Shown here: positions 1 through 8,562 of the stretch, one piece after another
How positions within the stretch are numbered: position 1 is the stretch's first letter
How the letters are laid out: the number at the start of each line of letters is the position of its first letter
DNA from: Rohdeia mirabilis
GTDB lineage: Bacteria > Planctomycetota > UBA1135 > GCA-002686595
Direction: 5' to 3'
DNA: 64,000 nt
Assembly: GCA_007750655.1 (NCBI GenBank)
Contig: CP036290.1
Coordinates: forward strand, 558,001-622,000
Notes under the pieces: generated by a model
Told to the model about the DNA's origin: nothing
The model's input: the letters and a program-made list of their open reading frames with translations, nothing else
Database searches by the model: none
Position numbers and translations under genes: made by a program

Positions 1-214
1 ACGCTGTGACCACCTGCGTGGGGCCCCGCCCCCCCCCCTTCCCCCGCCCCCGCCCCCTCCCACCCCTCGACGAGTCGGCCTGCCCACCTCGGCCGAGCTC
101 TCGACGAGTCGACGCCGAGCCGGGCCCGGTCCGCTCCGTCGGCCCCCAGCCGCTCGCACCGCGGCTCGACGTTCGGCAGCCCCGAGCCCGCCGCCCGGGA
201 TCCGCCGCCCGCGC
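1..214. other. C-rich edge region without a supported gene
   Basis: The first 214 bases hold long runs of C broken by short CG-rich blocks (strongest around 20-65). Open frames here are GC-driven and encode only Pro/Arg-rich strings. I see no gene, but a gene entering from the left cannot be excluded. Confidence 0.4.
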
Positions 215-586
215 TCACCCCGGACTCCCGCGGACCGAGGCCTCGTCCGGGACGGGCCCACCCGGGAAGTCGATGGCGAGCACGACCAGCCCAGCGGCGA
301 GCCCGAGCCGCACGGGATGTTCGGCGCAGGCTCCGACCCAGCGCAGCAGGACGTCGAGTTCCGGCGCCAGGTCGCCACCGAGCGGTCGCGCGCGGTCCAC
401 GGCCCGCACGAACGCACGCGCGAGACTCGGGGCGAACGCGCCCGCCAGCAGCGTGAGCACGACGGGGCGCAGCACCCGCGCACGGACGTCCGCGGCGAGG
501 TCGGCGCTCGGTCGCGTCGCGGCGCGCGCGTTCGCCTTCGTTCTCGCGGCGGCGCGCCTGTCGGTCGGGATCGGAATCTGTCGCAC
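215..586 (-). CDS. possible small membrane protein
   Basis: A 123-residue frame from a GTG start. The N-terminal third is Arg/Ala-rich. It is followed by two hydrophobic stretches, one around VVLTLLAGAFAPSLA and one around LGLAAGLVVLAIDF, so it would be a small two-pass inner-membrane protein. I do not recognise a family. Upstream in-frame sequence to 832 looks non-coding (Arg/Ser-rich), which is why the later GTG was taken. It lies downstream of the glycosyltransferase operon, beyond a tandem repeat and about 320 bases of apparent non-coding DNA, so it is probably a separate unit. It could be a chance frame in GC-rich DNA; the hydrophobic segments are the only support. Confidence 0.3.
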   Translation of the reverse strand: MRQIPIPTDRRAAARTKANARAATRPSADLAADVRARVLRPVVLTLLAGAFAPSLARAFVRAVDRARPLGGDLAPELDVLLRWVGACAEHPVRLGLAAGLVVLAIDFPGGPVPDEASVRGSPG

Positions 587-910
587 ACCCCATGGACCGC
601 TCGGCGGGGCGATGGGTTGCGGGTGCGGCCTTGAAAGTTGCGGGCGCCCGACCGCACGCGAACGGACGCTCCGGGTCGAAACCGAGCGCGCGTCCGGCGG
701 GTCGGTGCCCGGAGCGCTTCGCCCGCGACACGTCGACGCGCGTGTCTCCCGAGCGCGCTGGAACCGAAGACTTGCACCGAAGACTGGCATCGCGTGCTGC
801 GGCTGCGCTCGACACCACCCGACCATCAGCACCGCGCGGCCGTCGACACCGCGCGACCGTCAACACCAAACGACCGTCAACACCGCGCGACCGTCAACAC
901 CGCCCGACCG
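587..910. other. gene-free stretch holding a tandem repeat
   Basis: There is no convincing gene between the possible small membrane protein and the end of the membrane glycosyltransferase. The right part (from about 806) is a 17-bp tandem repeat array. The left part has no recognisable structure. Confidence 0.5.
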
Positions 911-924
911 TCAACGTCGCACGA
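806..924. repeat. 17-bp tandem repeat, about seven copies
   Basis: Copies of a unit close to CCGTCAACACCGCGCGA begin at 806, 823, 840, 857, 874, 891 and 908, an exact 17-base spacing. Outer copies are more diverged and inner ones nearly identical. The array runs across the stop codon of the minus-strand membrane glycosyltransferase (TGA at 911-913), so the last codons of that gene are built from repeat sequence. Because 17 is not a multiple of 3, copy-number change would shift the frame if it occurred within the gene. Confidence 0.8.
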
Positions 925-2815
925 GCCGTCGCACCGCACTGCGCGGCATCGCGGCGACCGCTTCGTTCGCCCGGCGATCCGGCACCGCGCGCACCTGCCA
1001 CAGCAGCACCGTGCCCGGCTCGAGCGCGGTCCAGTAGTCCTGCGGCATCGACCAGCGCGTGTCGGTCAACAGCAGCCGCAGGCGCTCGAACGTGCCGCCG
1101 AGATAGGTGCCGTCCGCGCGCCACAGGTTGACGGTCCACACCACGGGGTCCGTGCTGCCGGCCGGCGCGGTCCACTCGAGCGTCGGCGGCAGGTCGTGCA
1201 CGCTGCCGTCGTCGGGGCCGACGAGTTGGACCCGCTCGACTCGTCCCTCTGCTTCGTCCGCTCCACCGCGAGCGTCGTCGGCCGCGACCGGGTGGGCGAG
1301 CTGGGCGGCGACGCTGGCGAAGAACGGATCGTCCACGGCGTCGAACGCGAAGTGGCGCGGGACGTCGAGCACGGCGATACGCAGGGACACGACCACGACG
1401 GCGGCACCCAGGGCCGTGCCGACCAGGCGCGCGAGCGTCCGAGGCAAAGGCGCACCGAGCGTCGCGAGGCCCGCCGCGACGAGCACCACCGCGGCTCCGA
1501 GTCCGGGGAACAGATAGCGGCCCTGGGGCTGCATGAACGTGCGGTTGTAGAGCACCACCTGCACCAGCACGAGCAACGCCACGCCCGCCGGGAGCGCGAG
1601 CGCACGCCAGGGCAGGCCGCGCTCGCCGTTCGGTCCACCGCCGCGCGTCCTCACGGAACCGATCACCGCGACGACGAGGCCCACGAACCCCGACCCGGCG
1701 GCCGTCCCGAACAGCACCAACGCCGACAGCGGTGCGGCCAGCGCGTTCCATCCCCAGTGACCGACGAGCGTGCGCCCGAGGGTGGGGAAGAGGCTCTGCG
1801 CGTGCACGCCCCACAGGTACTGGCTCTGCCACTCCGGGTCGGGCAACGCCGTGGCGAGCAGGCTCTGGGCGTAGGCCCGGCGGTGCGCCTGGGTGCCGAG
1901 CAGTTCGCCGTAGCGCGCGAGGTTCTCGAGCACGAACGGCGCGAACAGCGCGGCGACGATCGCGACGGCCACGGCGCAGCGCGCGAGCGTCGCCAGCCGC
2001 CGGTCGCGCGCACGCCAGATCGCGCCCACCGCGACCACGAGAGCCACCGGCAAGAGGAACAGCGCGGTGAGTTTCGTCTCGAGAGCCGCGCCGACGAGCA
2101 GCCCGAGGACCACGGCTTCGGTCCAGGTGACGGGAGCGGTCGGCGCGCTCCGGTCGTCCGACCGTCCGTCCACCGCCCGCGTCCACAGTCGCGCGAGCAC
2201 GTACAGCGCCGCGAAGCTCAGCGTGGTGCTCAAGGCCCCGTTGTCGAGCACGGCGTGCGACCCCTGCCACTGGGGCAGCGCGGCGAGCAACAGCACGGCG
2301 ATGCTCGCGACCGCCGGCCGGTTCGGGACGAGCACGCGCGCCGTCGCGAACACGAGCACCAACGACACCAGTCCGCACACGACCGACACGCCGCGCAAGA
2401 GCCACACGGTGCGCACCTCGGCCGAACGCGGCGCGACCTCGTCGAAACCGTGCCGCCACGTGTTCGCGGCGAACGTGCCGTCCGCGCGCGTGCGGTTCGG
2501 CACCTGGTCGAACGTCACCGCCGGCACCTGGGAACCGCTCAGCGCCGCCGTCCACGCGAGCACGCGGTAGTAGAGCTGTGGGTGGTGCCCCATCGAACTC
2601 TCGTCCCAGACCGTGGCGCCGGCCAGGTCCGCTTCGCCCTGCAGGTACGGCCGCTCGCCGGTGCTGGCGATGCGGAACGCGTAGTCGAGGTGCCCCGGTT
2701 CGTCGGGACCTTCGTGCACGGGCAGCCCGACGAGCATCGCCAGCGAGCCGACGAGGAAGACACCGAGCGCGATCAACAGCGTCGCGCGATGCAGGCGCTC
2801 CGGGCGCTCGTTCAC
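911..2815 (-). CDS. multi-pass membrane glycosyltransferase-like protein (DUF2142/GT39 type)
   Basis: This 634-residue protein starts at a GTG overlapping the stop of the methyltransferase upstream (GTGA overlap). One hydrophobic segment near the N-terminus is followed by the motif EGPDEPGHLDYAF, typical of the first periplasmic loop of DUF2142/GT-C proteins that use polyprenyl-linked sugars. About ten further hydrophobic helices extend to roughly residue 470. The last 150 residues are soluble and carry a beta-rich module (around LVGPDDGSVHDLPPTLEWTAP) resembling an extracytoplasmic Ig/Fn-like domain. Together with the family 2 glycosyltransferase and methyltransferase upstream it suggests glycan or glycolipid assembly from a polyprenyl-phosphate sugar. 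The acceptor is unknown. The 3' end runs into a 17-bp tandem repeat. Confidence 0.8.
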   Translation of the reverse strand: MNERPERLHRATLLIALGVFLVGSLAMLVGLPVHEGPDEPGHLDYAFRIASTGERPYLQGEADLAGATVWDESSMGHHPQLYYRVLAWTAALSGSQVPAVTFDQVPNRTRADGTFAANTWRHGFDEVAPRSAEVRTVWLLRGVSVVCGLVSLVLVFATARVLVPNRPAVASIAVLLLAALPQWQGSHAVLDNGALSTTLSFAALYVLARLWTRAVDGRSDDRSAPTAPVTWTEAVVLGLLVGAALETKLTALFLLPVALVVAVGAIWRARDRRLATLARCAVAVAIVAALFAPFVLENLARYGELLGTQAHRRAYAQSLLATALPDPEWQSQYLWGVHAQSLFPTLGRTLVGHWGWNALAAPLSALVLFGTAAGSGFVGLVVAVIGSVRTRGGGPNGERGLPWRALALPAGVALLVLVQVVLYNRTFMQPQGRYLFPGLGAAVVLVAAGLATLGAPLPRTLARLVGTALGAAVVVVSLRIAVLDVPRHFAFDAVDDPFFASVAAQLAHPVAADDARGGADEAEGRVERVQLVGPDDGSVHDLPPTLEWTAPAGSTDPVVWTVNLWRADGTYLGGTFERLRLLLTDTRWSMPQDYWTALEPGTVLLWQVRAVPDRRANEAVAAMPRSAVRRLVRR

Positions 2816-3603
2816 CGCGCGCTTCCGTTCGCGCTCGCCGCCGCGCCGCCCGCGTCGCCCGCGTCCGCGCGCTTGCGTGCCCAACCGAGCATCGAGACGC
2901 CGAACGGCAGCGAGTGCCGCGTGACCCAACCGCGCTCGCAGGCGAACGACTGGTACAGAACCTGGTCGAGGCCCAGCGGCAGCTTCACCGACAGGTCGGA
3001 CCCACCCTTCGCCACGCTGCGTTCCAGCATGGGCCGCATCAGCACGCGCACGGCGGCGATCGGCGGGAAGAGCAGAGTGTTGAAGTAGGTGAGGTGTTCG
3101 ATCTCGAGGCCGGTCGCCGTCACCCGCTGGCGCAGTTCGCTCTTCGCGTAGCGCCGCTTGTGGTGGCTCAGCACGTCCTGACGACCCCACAGGAAGCCGA
3201 ACGCCGGCACGCTGAACAGGAACAGACCGCCGGGACGCAGGACGCGCTCGATCTGGACCAACGCGGCGCGGTCGTCGTCGATGTGTTCCAGGACGTCGAG
3301 CGCGCACACGAGGTCGAACGTGTTCGACTTGAACGGCGCCACGGTCGCGTCGGCCAGCACCTGGTCGTTGTCGCCGGCGGCACGGCAGCGCGCGAGCGAC
3401 ACGTCCGACAGGTCGAGCGCGGTGACGCGACCGCGCGGCGCGAGGATCGGCAGGTTGACGCCCGAACCCGGGCCGAGGTCGAGGATGCGCGGCGCGCGTC
3501 CGCCCGGCAGTTGCTCGTCGAGGACGCGTGTGAAGATCGAACGCCGGGCGCGGAACCACCAGTGGTCCTGCTCGAGGTGTTCGTTGTGGACGACGTCCTG
3601 CAC
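2812..3603 (-). CDS. class I SAM-dependent methyltransferase
   Basis: A 263-residue soluble protein. SAM-binding motif I is clear (ILDLGPGSGVN, about residues 40-50), followed by the acidic loop ALDLSDVSL and the post-motif LDVLEHIDDD and RVLRPGGLFLFSVP segments typical of Methyltransf_11/UbiE-like enzymes. The N-terminus (HWWFRARR) is often seen in methyltransferases of polysaccharide clusters. It sits 27 bases after the glycosyltransferase and overlaps the next gene by four bases, so the three are one operon. The substrate is probably a lipid-linked sugar or glycan; this is inferred only from neighbours. Confidence 0.88.
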   Translation of the reverse strand: MQDVVHNEHLEQDHWWFRARRSIFTRVLDEQLPGGRAPRILDLGPGSGVNLPILAPRGRVTALDLSDVSLARCRAAGDNDQVLADATVAPFKSNTFDLVCALDVLEHIDDDRAALVQIERVLRPGGLFLFSVPAFGFLWGRQDVLSHHKRRYAKSELRQRVTATGLEIEHLTYFNTLLFPPIAAVRVLMRPMLERSVAKGGSDLSVKLPLGLDQVLYQSFACERGWVTRHSLPFGVSMLGWARKRADAGDAGGAAASANGSAR

Positions 3604-3630
3604 GGCTGGGCGGGGGAGGGGAGCGGCGGG

Positions 3631-4566
3631 TCAGTCGGCGGCGCCGGTGCGCGGATCGCGCTCGATCGCCTTGCCGCGACCGATGCCGAAGTGGATCAAC
3701 AGCCACATGCGCGCGACCGTCAACAGGGTGCGCGGGATGTGACCGGGGTGGACGGTCGTGCGACCGGCGGTGCGCGGCAGGTGGCGCACGCCCATCTCGA
3801 TGCTCTTGAAGCCGAGCTTCGACGTGCGCGCCACCAACTCCGTGTCGATGAAGAAGTCCGTGCAGGCCACGTCCATGCGGTCGATGACCTCGCGCCGGAA
3901 CAGCTTGAACGCGCAGTCGACGTCGCGCACCTTCACGGCGAACAGCACGCGCACGATGCGGTTGTAGACCCACGACGTCATGCAGCGCAGCACCGAGTCG
4001 TAGCGGTAGACGCGGAAGCCGAACAGGGCGTCGGCGCCTTCGCGATCCAGGGTCTCGACGGCCGCTTCGAGTTCGGTGATGTCGAACTGGCGGTCGGAGT
4101 CGGTGAAGAACAACAGGTCGGTCTCGGCGGCGCGGAAACCGGCCATGATCGCCGCGCCGTACCCGCGGTTCTTCTCGAACAGCACGCCGCGCACGAGGCC
4201 GGGGTGCGCCGCTTCGAGGCCGCGGATCAGCTCGCCGGTGCGGTCGCTCGAGCCGTCGTCGACGCACACGACCTGGTAGCGCTCGAAGCAGCGCGGCAGG
4301 AAGTCGAGGCAGTCGGCGGCCGCGTCCTCGATGCACTCCTCCTCGTTGTAGGCGGGCAGGACGATCGCGACCGAGGACGTGAACTTCGGGTCGCGCTCGC
4401 CGCGCTTGCGGGGCGCGTCCACGACGAGGCGCGGCGCGGCGGGCCCGCCGGGGCTCGGGCCGGGGGCCGCGGGATCCGGAACCGCGGGTCGGTGAACCTC
4501 GGGATCCGGAATCTCGGGATCGGGGGCGTCGGAGCCCTGGGGAGTGCTGGAGCCGGTGGGAGACAT
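3631..4566 (-). CDS. family 2 glycosyltransferase, dolichol-phosphate mannosyltransferase-like
   Basis: A 311-residue protein with a GT-A fold. It shows VAIVLPAYNEEECIE near residue 65, VCVDDGSSDRTGE (first Asp motif), FFTDSDRQFD (DxD-like metal and nucleotide-sugar site) and a conserved CAFKLFRREV segment, as in polyprenyl-phosphate mannose/glucose synthases. No C-terminal membrane helices follow, so it is the short soluble type. The first 60 residues are Pro/Asp/Pro-rich low complexity and may be a disordered leader or part of an over-long start; a later start just before the catalytic core is possible. It probably charges a polyprenyl phosphate with a sugar used by the large membrane protein at the end of the operon. 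Confidence 0.9.
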   Translation of the reverse strand: MSPTGSSTPQGSDAPDPEIPDPEVHRPAVPDPAAPGPSPGGPAAPRLVVDAPRKRGERDPKFTSSVAIVLPAYNEEECIEDAAADCLDFLPRCFERYQVVCVDDGSSDRTGELIRGLEAAHPGLVRGVLFEKNRGYGAAIMAGFRAAETDLLFFTDSDRQFDITELEAAVETLDREGADALFGFRVYRYDSVLRCMTSWVYNRIVRVLFAVKVRDVDCAFKLFRREVIDRMDVACTDFFIDTELVARTSKLGFKSIEMGVRHLPRTAGRTTVHPGHIPRTLLTVARMWLLIHFGIGRGKAIERDPRTGAAD

Positions 4567-4647
4567 GGCGCAGGAGCGCCGCGCGGGCGGACGGTCCGCC
4601 GGAAGTCTATCCCGAGGCCTGGCGGCGGCTCCGCGTCGATGCGGCCT

Positions 4648-5172
4648 TCAGCGCGCGTCGTCGGACGGGTCGGACGGGTCGGACGGGTCGGTCCGGTCGC
4701 TGGCATCCGCCCCCGCCCCGAAGTCCTCCTCCAGGGCGAGCGACCCGTCCGCGTCGAAGCGCCGCCAGACGCCCACGCGCCGGCCGTGCTCGAACGTGCC
4801 CTCCTCGAGCACCGTTCCGTCGGGCCCGCTGCGCCGCCACGGCCCGTGCAGTTCGTCGTCCTCGTAGGAGCGCTCGAGCAACAGGCTCCCGCGCTCGGAA
4901 AAGGTCAGCCACTTCCCTTCGCGGCTGCCGTCCACGTAGGTCGATTCCTGGCGCGTCTCGGCGTTCGGCCACCACACGACCCACGGCGAGTGCTGCACGC
5001 CTTCCTTGTAGCGGCGCACGCTCCACAGGGTGCCGGTCGGGTAGTGGGAGGCGGCCGTCTTCTGCTTCGCACAACCCGACGCGCCGAGCGCGGTCGGCAG
5101 GGCGACGAGCAGGGCGAGCGTGAGGGCCAGTCGGCGCGGGCGGTGGGAGCCAGTACAGCGGTGGGCGATCAT
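4648..5172 (-). CDS. lipoprotein with MORN-like repeats
   Basis: A 174-residue protein whose start ATG overlaps the stop of the upstream gene. A signal peptide (residues 13-33) ends in a lipobox-like LGASGC. The mature part has repeated Trp/Gly/Glu strands (KEGVQHSPWVVWWPN, GSREGKWLTFSERG, DDELHGPWRRSGPDG, FEHGRRVGVWRRF) spaced about 24 residues apart, the pattern of MORN/YwqK-type antitoxin-like repeats. The C-terminus is a short Ser/Asp/Pro repeat built on GGACGGGTC units in DNA. The family usually has structural or envelope roles, and no enzyme activity is suggested. It is translationally coupled to the sulfatase-like lipoprotein. Confidence 0.8.
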   Translation of the reverse strand: MIAHRCTGSHRPRRLALTLALLVALPTALGASGCAKQKTAASHYPTGTLWSVRRYKEGVQHSPWVVWWPNAETRQESTYVDGSREGKWLTFSERGSLLLERSYEDDELHGPWRRSGPDGTVLEEGTFEHGRRVGVWRRFDADGSLALEEDFGAGADASDRTDPSDPSDPSDDAR

Positions 5173-5978
5173 CGGTCTTCGTCCTCGAGCAGAGCGGCGT
5201 CGGACGCGGCCATGACGGCGCGCAGTCGTTCGGCGAAGCGTCCCGTCGGAGCCGCACTCGCGGCGTCCACGGCCGCGCGCACCGCGACCCGTGCAACGGG
5301 CGACGTCGGGTCGAGATCGACGAGCGCGACGACCGAGCGCGGGTCCTTCGCGAGGGCCGTGGTCAGCTCCGCGAGCGACGCCTCCAGCACGGCGCGCGGA
5401 TCGGCCACGCCTTCCAGGTCGAGGTGCACCCACGCGAAGGCCGTGTCCTCGAGCGGGCGCGGAATCTTCAGGCGCACGAACTGCGCGGCGGCGAGGGCGG
5501 CACCCGCGGGTCCACCGTCCGCGCCCGAGCCCTCGCGCAGCCACGACTCGTCCAGGTGCAGGAAGCCCTGGAAGATGCCGCTCGTCTCGTCGAACAGGTC
5601 CCCCGACACGAACGCGCCGGTCTCGAAGCCTTCGAGGGTCAAGCGCTCCGACAGGGTGTCGACCGTGCCGGGCAGGCGCTCTTGGTCGCGCGCGGTGGCG
5701 TCGAGCGGTTCGACGGCGAACAGGTCGGCCACGCGGGTCCACGGATCGTCGCCCGTGAGCGCGAGGTCGAGGGCGCGCGAGTCGTCGAGCACGCTCGCGG
5801 GCTCCGGCGCGCCGGCCGGCCAGGGGTGGACGGTGACGACCACCGTCGCGGGCCCGGGCGGCTCCTCGAGGACGCACGCGCCGAGCAGCGACGTGGCGGC
5901 CAGCGCCAGTGCGAGGCGCCGCGCGGTGCGGGATCGTGCGAACGACGTGGGATCGGTGCCGGCTGTGGTGCGTGCCAT
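5169..5978 (-). CDS. lipoprotein with degenerate sulfatase-like domain
   Basis: A 269-residue protein from the ATG that precedes a signal peptide (LALALAATSLLGAC, lipobox LLGAC). Upstream in-frame sequence is Arg/Pro-rich and looks non-coding. The mature region follows the order of the alkaline phosphatase/sulfatase superfamily: LPGTVDTLSERLTLEGFETGAF resembles the stretch after the sulfatase nucleophile, then IFQGFLHLDES, and AFAWVHLDLEG resembles the WVHLFDPH metal strand. The nucleophile motif (C/S-x-P-x-R), metal ligands and the C-terminal third are missing. I infer a catalytically dead remnant or binding-only derivative. It begins the two-lipoprotein unit and overlaps the MORN-like gene. 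Confidence 0.65.
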   Translation of the reverse strand: MARTTAGTDPTSFARSRTARRLALALAATSLLGACVLEEPPGPATVVVTVHPWPAGAPEPASVLDDSRALDLALTGDDPWTRVADLFAVEPLDATARDQERLPGTVDTLSERLTLEGFETGAFVSGDLFDETSGIFQGFLHLDESWLREGSGADGGPAGAALAAAQFVRLKIPRPLEDTAFAWVHLDLEGVADPRAVLEASLAELTTALAKDPRSVVALVDLDPTSPVARVAVRAAVDAASAAPTGRFAERLRAVMAASDAALLEDEDR

Positions 5979-5986
5979 CGCCGAGC

Positions 5987-5992
5987 ACGATA
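5987..5992 (-). promoter_or_regulatory. possible -10 element of a nearly leaderless promoter
   Basis: On the minus strand TATCGT lies 8 bases before the ATG of the sulfatase-like lipoprotein. A transcript from it would start at or next to the start codon. No convincing -35 is seen. Confidence 0.3.
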
Positions 5993-6053
5993 GACCCGCC
6001 CGAACCCGTCGCGATGGCTCCGGCGCCAGAACGAAGGCCGCGCCCACGAGAAA

Positions 6054-6084
6054 CCCCCGACCGTGCCTGAGCGGCGGTCGGGGG
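6054..6084 (-). terminator. strong hairpin, likely terminator of the beta-lactamase-family gene
   Basis: CCCCCGACCG (6054-6063) pairs perfectly with CGGTCGGGGG (6075-6084), a 10-bp stem with an 11-base loop. Reading the minus strand, the stem is followed by TTTCTCG, a weak U tract. It lies about 120 bases past the stop of the minus-strand hydrolase and upstream of the sulfatase-like gene. Confidence 0.65.
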
Positions 6085-6204
6085 CTGGCAGTTTCCGAGT
6101 GCGGAGCTCGGCGCCTGGTCGGCTGCGTCGAGATGACTTCTCCGCACCTCAGCGATCGGGTGGCGCGGGCGTCGGGCTGGAGGGGTGGTGGTGGGCGGGT
6201 CTCT

Positions 6205-8412
6205 CTATTCGGACCCGGCGTCCTCCTCCTCCTCCGCCACCACCTTCTCCGCCCGGAACGTGCCATTGGGTTGGAAGAGGACCAGGGCCGCCGGGGCGTC
6301 GCCCTCGGCCGCGTCGAAGCGGACCGTGAAACCGTCCATGTCCGCCAGGGCGAAGCGGCCGTGGGTGCCGGGTTCGAGGTCGTAGGTCGGCTGGCCGGGC
6401 ACCTTGAGGGTCAGAGGGGCGCCGCCCTTGCCGCGCGCGACCGTGAGCATCTGACCGAGCAGAGCGTAGCGGCCCACGAGCGTGTCCAGGTACTCGGGGT
6501 CGAGCAGCACGGCGTCGGGCTGGCGCTCGAGTATCACGGGTTCCGGCGTGGATTCGAGCTGGATCTCGAGCGCCGCCACGTACCCGTCGCGGTCGTCGCG
6601 GAAGTGCACCATCAGCCCCTCGGCCAGTTCCATGCCGTCGACCTCGGTGCAGCGGAAGACCTCGTAGTGCCAATGCTCGAGGGGCACGTCGAGGATGCCG
6701 TAGCGCAGACCCAGGACCTGTGCGTCGGCCGCGTCCGCAGCGTCCACCAGCTCGATCACCACGTCGCCGTAGCCGGGGTGGCGATAGCGACCCGCGTAGC
6801 TCGCGATCGGGCGCGCGGCCGGCGCGTCGGGCACGCGCTCGGCGGCGGCCATCGAACGCAGGCTCGCGCGCATCTCGTCGGCGGTGTCGAGCTGCGAGAC
6901 GGCGAAGTCGGTGCGGTCGACGGGCGGCAGTCCGAGGAAGCGTTCGGCCAACTGGCTGGCCGCGATGTTCGTCAACGCACTGGCGCGGTTGGTGACGGTG
7001 AAGATGCCCAGTTCGTCGGCCGGGTACAGCTCGACCTGGGTGGTGAAGCCGTCGATCCCGCCGCCGTGGTGCACGCGCAGGTGCCCCTCGTGGCTGTCGA
7101 CCATCCAACCCAGCGCGTAGGCGGTCGGTCCTTCGCTCGCGGGCGTGATGCCGCCGAAAGTGGTGACCGGTTGGATCAGATTGGCGAGCTGTGGCTGCGA
7201 CAGGAGGCGCTCCCCCTCGATCTCGCCACCGCCCAGCCACAGCGTGATCCAGCGCGCCATGTCGTTCGCGCTCGAGTGGATCGACCCCGCCGGACCGATC
7301 CAGGTCAGGTCGCGCATGTCGATCGCGACGAACTTCCCGCGCTTGCGGTCGTGGGGCAGCGCGTGGTTGTCGGTGGCCAGGGTCTCGGCCAGGCCGAAGC
7401 GCGTGCGCGTCATGCCGAGCGGCTCGAGGATGTGCGCGCGCGTCCAGTCCTCCCAGCTGTCGCCCGAGACCCGTTCGAGCGCGAGGCCGGCCGTCGCGTA
7501 CATCAGGTTGTTGTATTGCCACGCTTCGCGGAACCCGACGGTCGGCTCGAGGTGCGCGAGTCGGCCGAGCATCTCCTCGCGCGTGAGGTCCGGGTTCGCG
7601 TACCAGACGAGGTCGTGGCGCGGCAGGCCCGAGCGGTGCGAACACATGTCGCGCAAGGTCAGCTGCTGTTCGGCGAGCGGATCGACCAGCCGCAGAGTCG
7701 GCAGGTAGGTGCGCACCGGCTCGTCCCAGTCGAGCAGACCCTCGGCCACCGCCTGCTCGATGCCGAACGTGGTGAAGGCCTTCGTCGTCGAACCGATGGC
7801 GAAGAGGGTGTCGGCGTCGGCGGGCAGGTCGGCCGCCACGTCGCGCAGCCCGTAGCCCGCCGCGTGCACGACCTCGCCGCGGAACACGACGGCCACCGCC
7901 ATCCCGGGCACGCGCAGCTTCTTCAACTGGTCGTTCGCCCACTCGTCGAAGCCCGCGAGCGCGACGTCGGCGGAGATGCCGATCGCCATCGAGAACGACA
8001 GCGTGCGTCCGCTCTGGGTGAACGTGCCCGCGATCGTGGTGCCGTCCGCGGCGCGCGTGCCCTCGAAGCGCGGCTCGCCGTCGATGCCCTCGATCCCGGC
8101 CGTGAAGGTCGCCACGCCGTCGACCCGCTCCCAACGCGGATCCACGAGCGGCCGGTCCGCGATGCCCTGCACCGGGATCGAGATCGTTCCCGTCAGGCCG
8201 CCGCTCCCGTCCTCGCCCGCGAACCACAGGTCCATGTGGAAGGCGAGGCCGACCGGTTCGATCGAGCCGGACCAGTGACCGGGGAGCGGTCCCGGAGTCT
8301 GCTGCTCCTGCGCGCAGGGTTCGACCGGTGCCGCCACGGCTTGCGGAGCGAACGAGAACGCGGAGACGAGGACGAGCAGGAGCGCGGCGGTGCGAACGGT
8401 GCGAGTGACCAT
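6205..8412 (-). CDS. secreted serine beta-lactamase-family hydrolase (class C/EstB type)
   Basis: A 735-residue protein with a signal peptide (residues 1-28). An N-terminal beta-sandwich-like segment to about residue 150 precedes the serine hydrolase domain. Active-site motifs are present: FAIGSTTKAFT (S-x-x-K), QYNNLMY (Y-x-N) and HHGGGIDGF (HxG third motif). After the catalytic domain come about 220 residues of a beta-rich C-terminal extension, as in many periplasmic penicillin-binding-protein-like esterases and peptidases, ending in an acidic tail (EEEEDAGSE). The family includes D-aminopeptidases, esterases and class C beta-lactamases, so the substrate is open. It is transcribed alone and has a hairpin terminator downstream. 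Confidence 0.88.
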   Translation of the reverse strand: MVTRTVRTAALLLVLVSAFSFAPQAVAAPVEPCAQEQQTPGPLPGHWSGSIEPVGLAFHMDLWFAGEDGSGGLTGTISIPVQGIADRPLVDPRWERVDGVATFTAGIEGIDGEPRFEGTRAADGTTIAGTFTQSGRTLSFSMAIGISADVALAGFDEWANDQLKKLRVPGMAVAVVFRGEVVHAAGYGLRDVAADLPADADTLFAIGSTTKAFTTFGIEQAVAEGLLDWDEPVRTYLPTLRLVDPLAEQQLTLRDMCSHRSGLPRHDLVWYANPDLTREEMLGRLAHLEPTVGFREAWQYNNLMYATAGLALERVSGDSWEDWTRAHILEPLGMTRTRFGLAETLATDNHALPHDRKRGKFVAIDMRDLTWIGPAGSIHSSANDMARWITLWLGGGEIEGERLLSQPQLANLIQPVTTFGGITPASEGPTAYALGWMVDSHEGHLRVHHGGGIDGFTTQVELYPADELGIFTVTNRASALTNIAASQLAERFLGLPPVDRTDFAVSQLDTADEMRASLRSMAAAERVPDAPAARPIASYAGRYRHPGYGDVVIELVDAADAADAQVLGLRYGILDVPLEHWHYEVFRCTEVDGMELAEGLMVHFRDDRDGYVAALEIQLESTPEPVILERQPDAVLLDPEYLDTLVGRYALLGQMLTVARGKGGAPLTLKVPGQPTYDLEPGTHGRFALADMDGFTVRFDAAEGDAPAALVLFQPNGTFRAEKVVAEEEEDAGSE

Positions 8413-8562
8413 GTGTCGGGCGGGTGGGGGCGGGCTCGGGGCGAGGACGGACGGCGAGCCTACTCCTTCGGCGCGCGTCCGTTCGAGCCCGTTCGCGCGA
8501 CGGGGAACGTGCCCGCCACACCGAGGCTTCGCGCGCGGACCTCGAGCGGCCACAGTGCGGCG

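Noticed and set aside
806-924. Short regular repeats that could suggest a CRISPR array.
   Set aside because: Units are contiguous with no unique spacers and there are no cas genes.
8413-8562. Possible manganese (yybP-ykoY) riboswitch before the TerC gene.
   Set aside because: None of the conserved loop sequences of that class can be seen.
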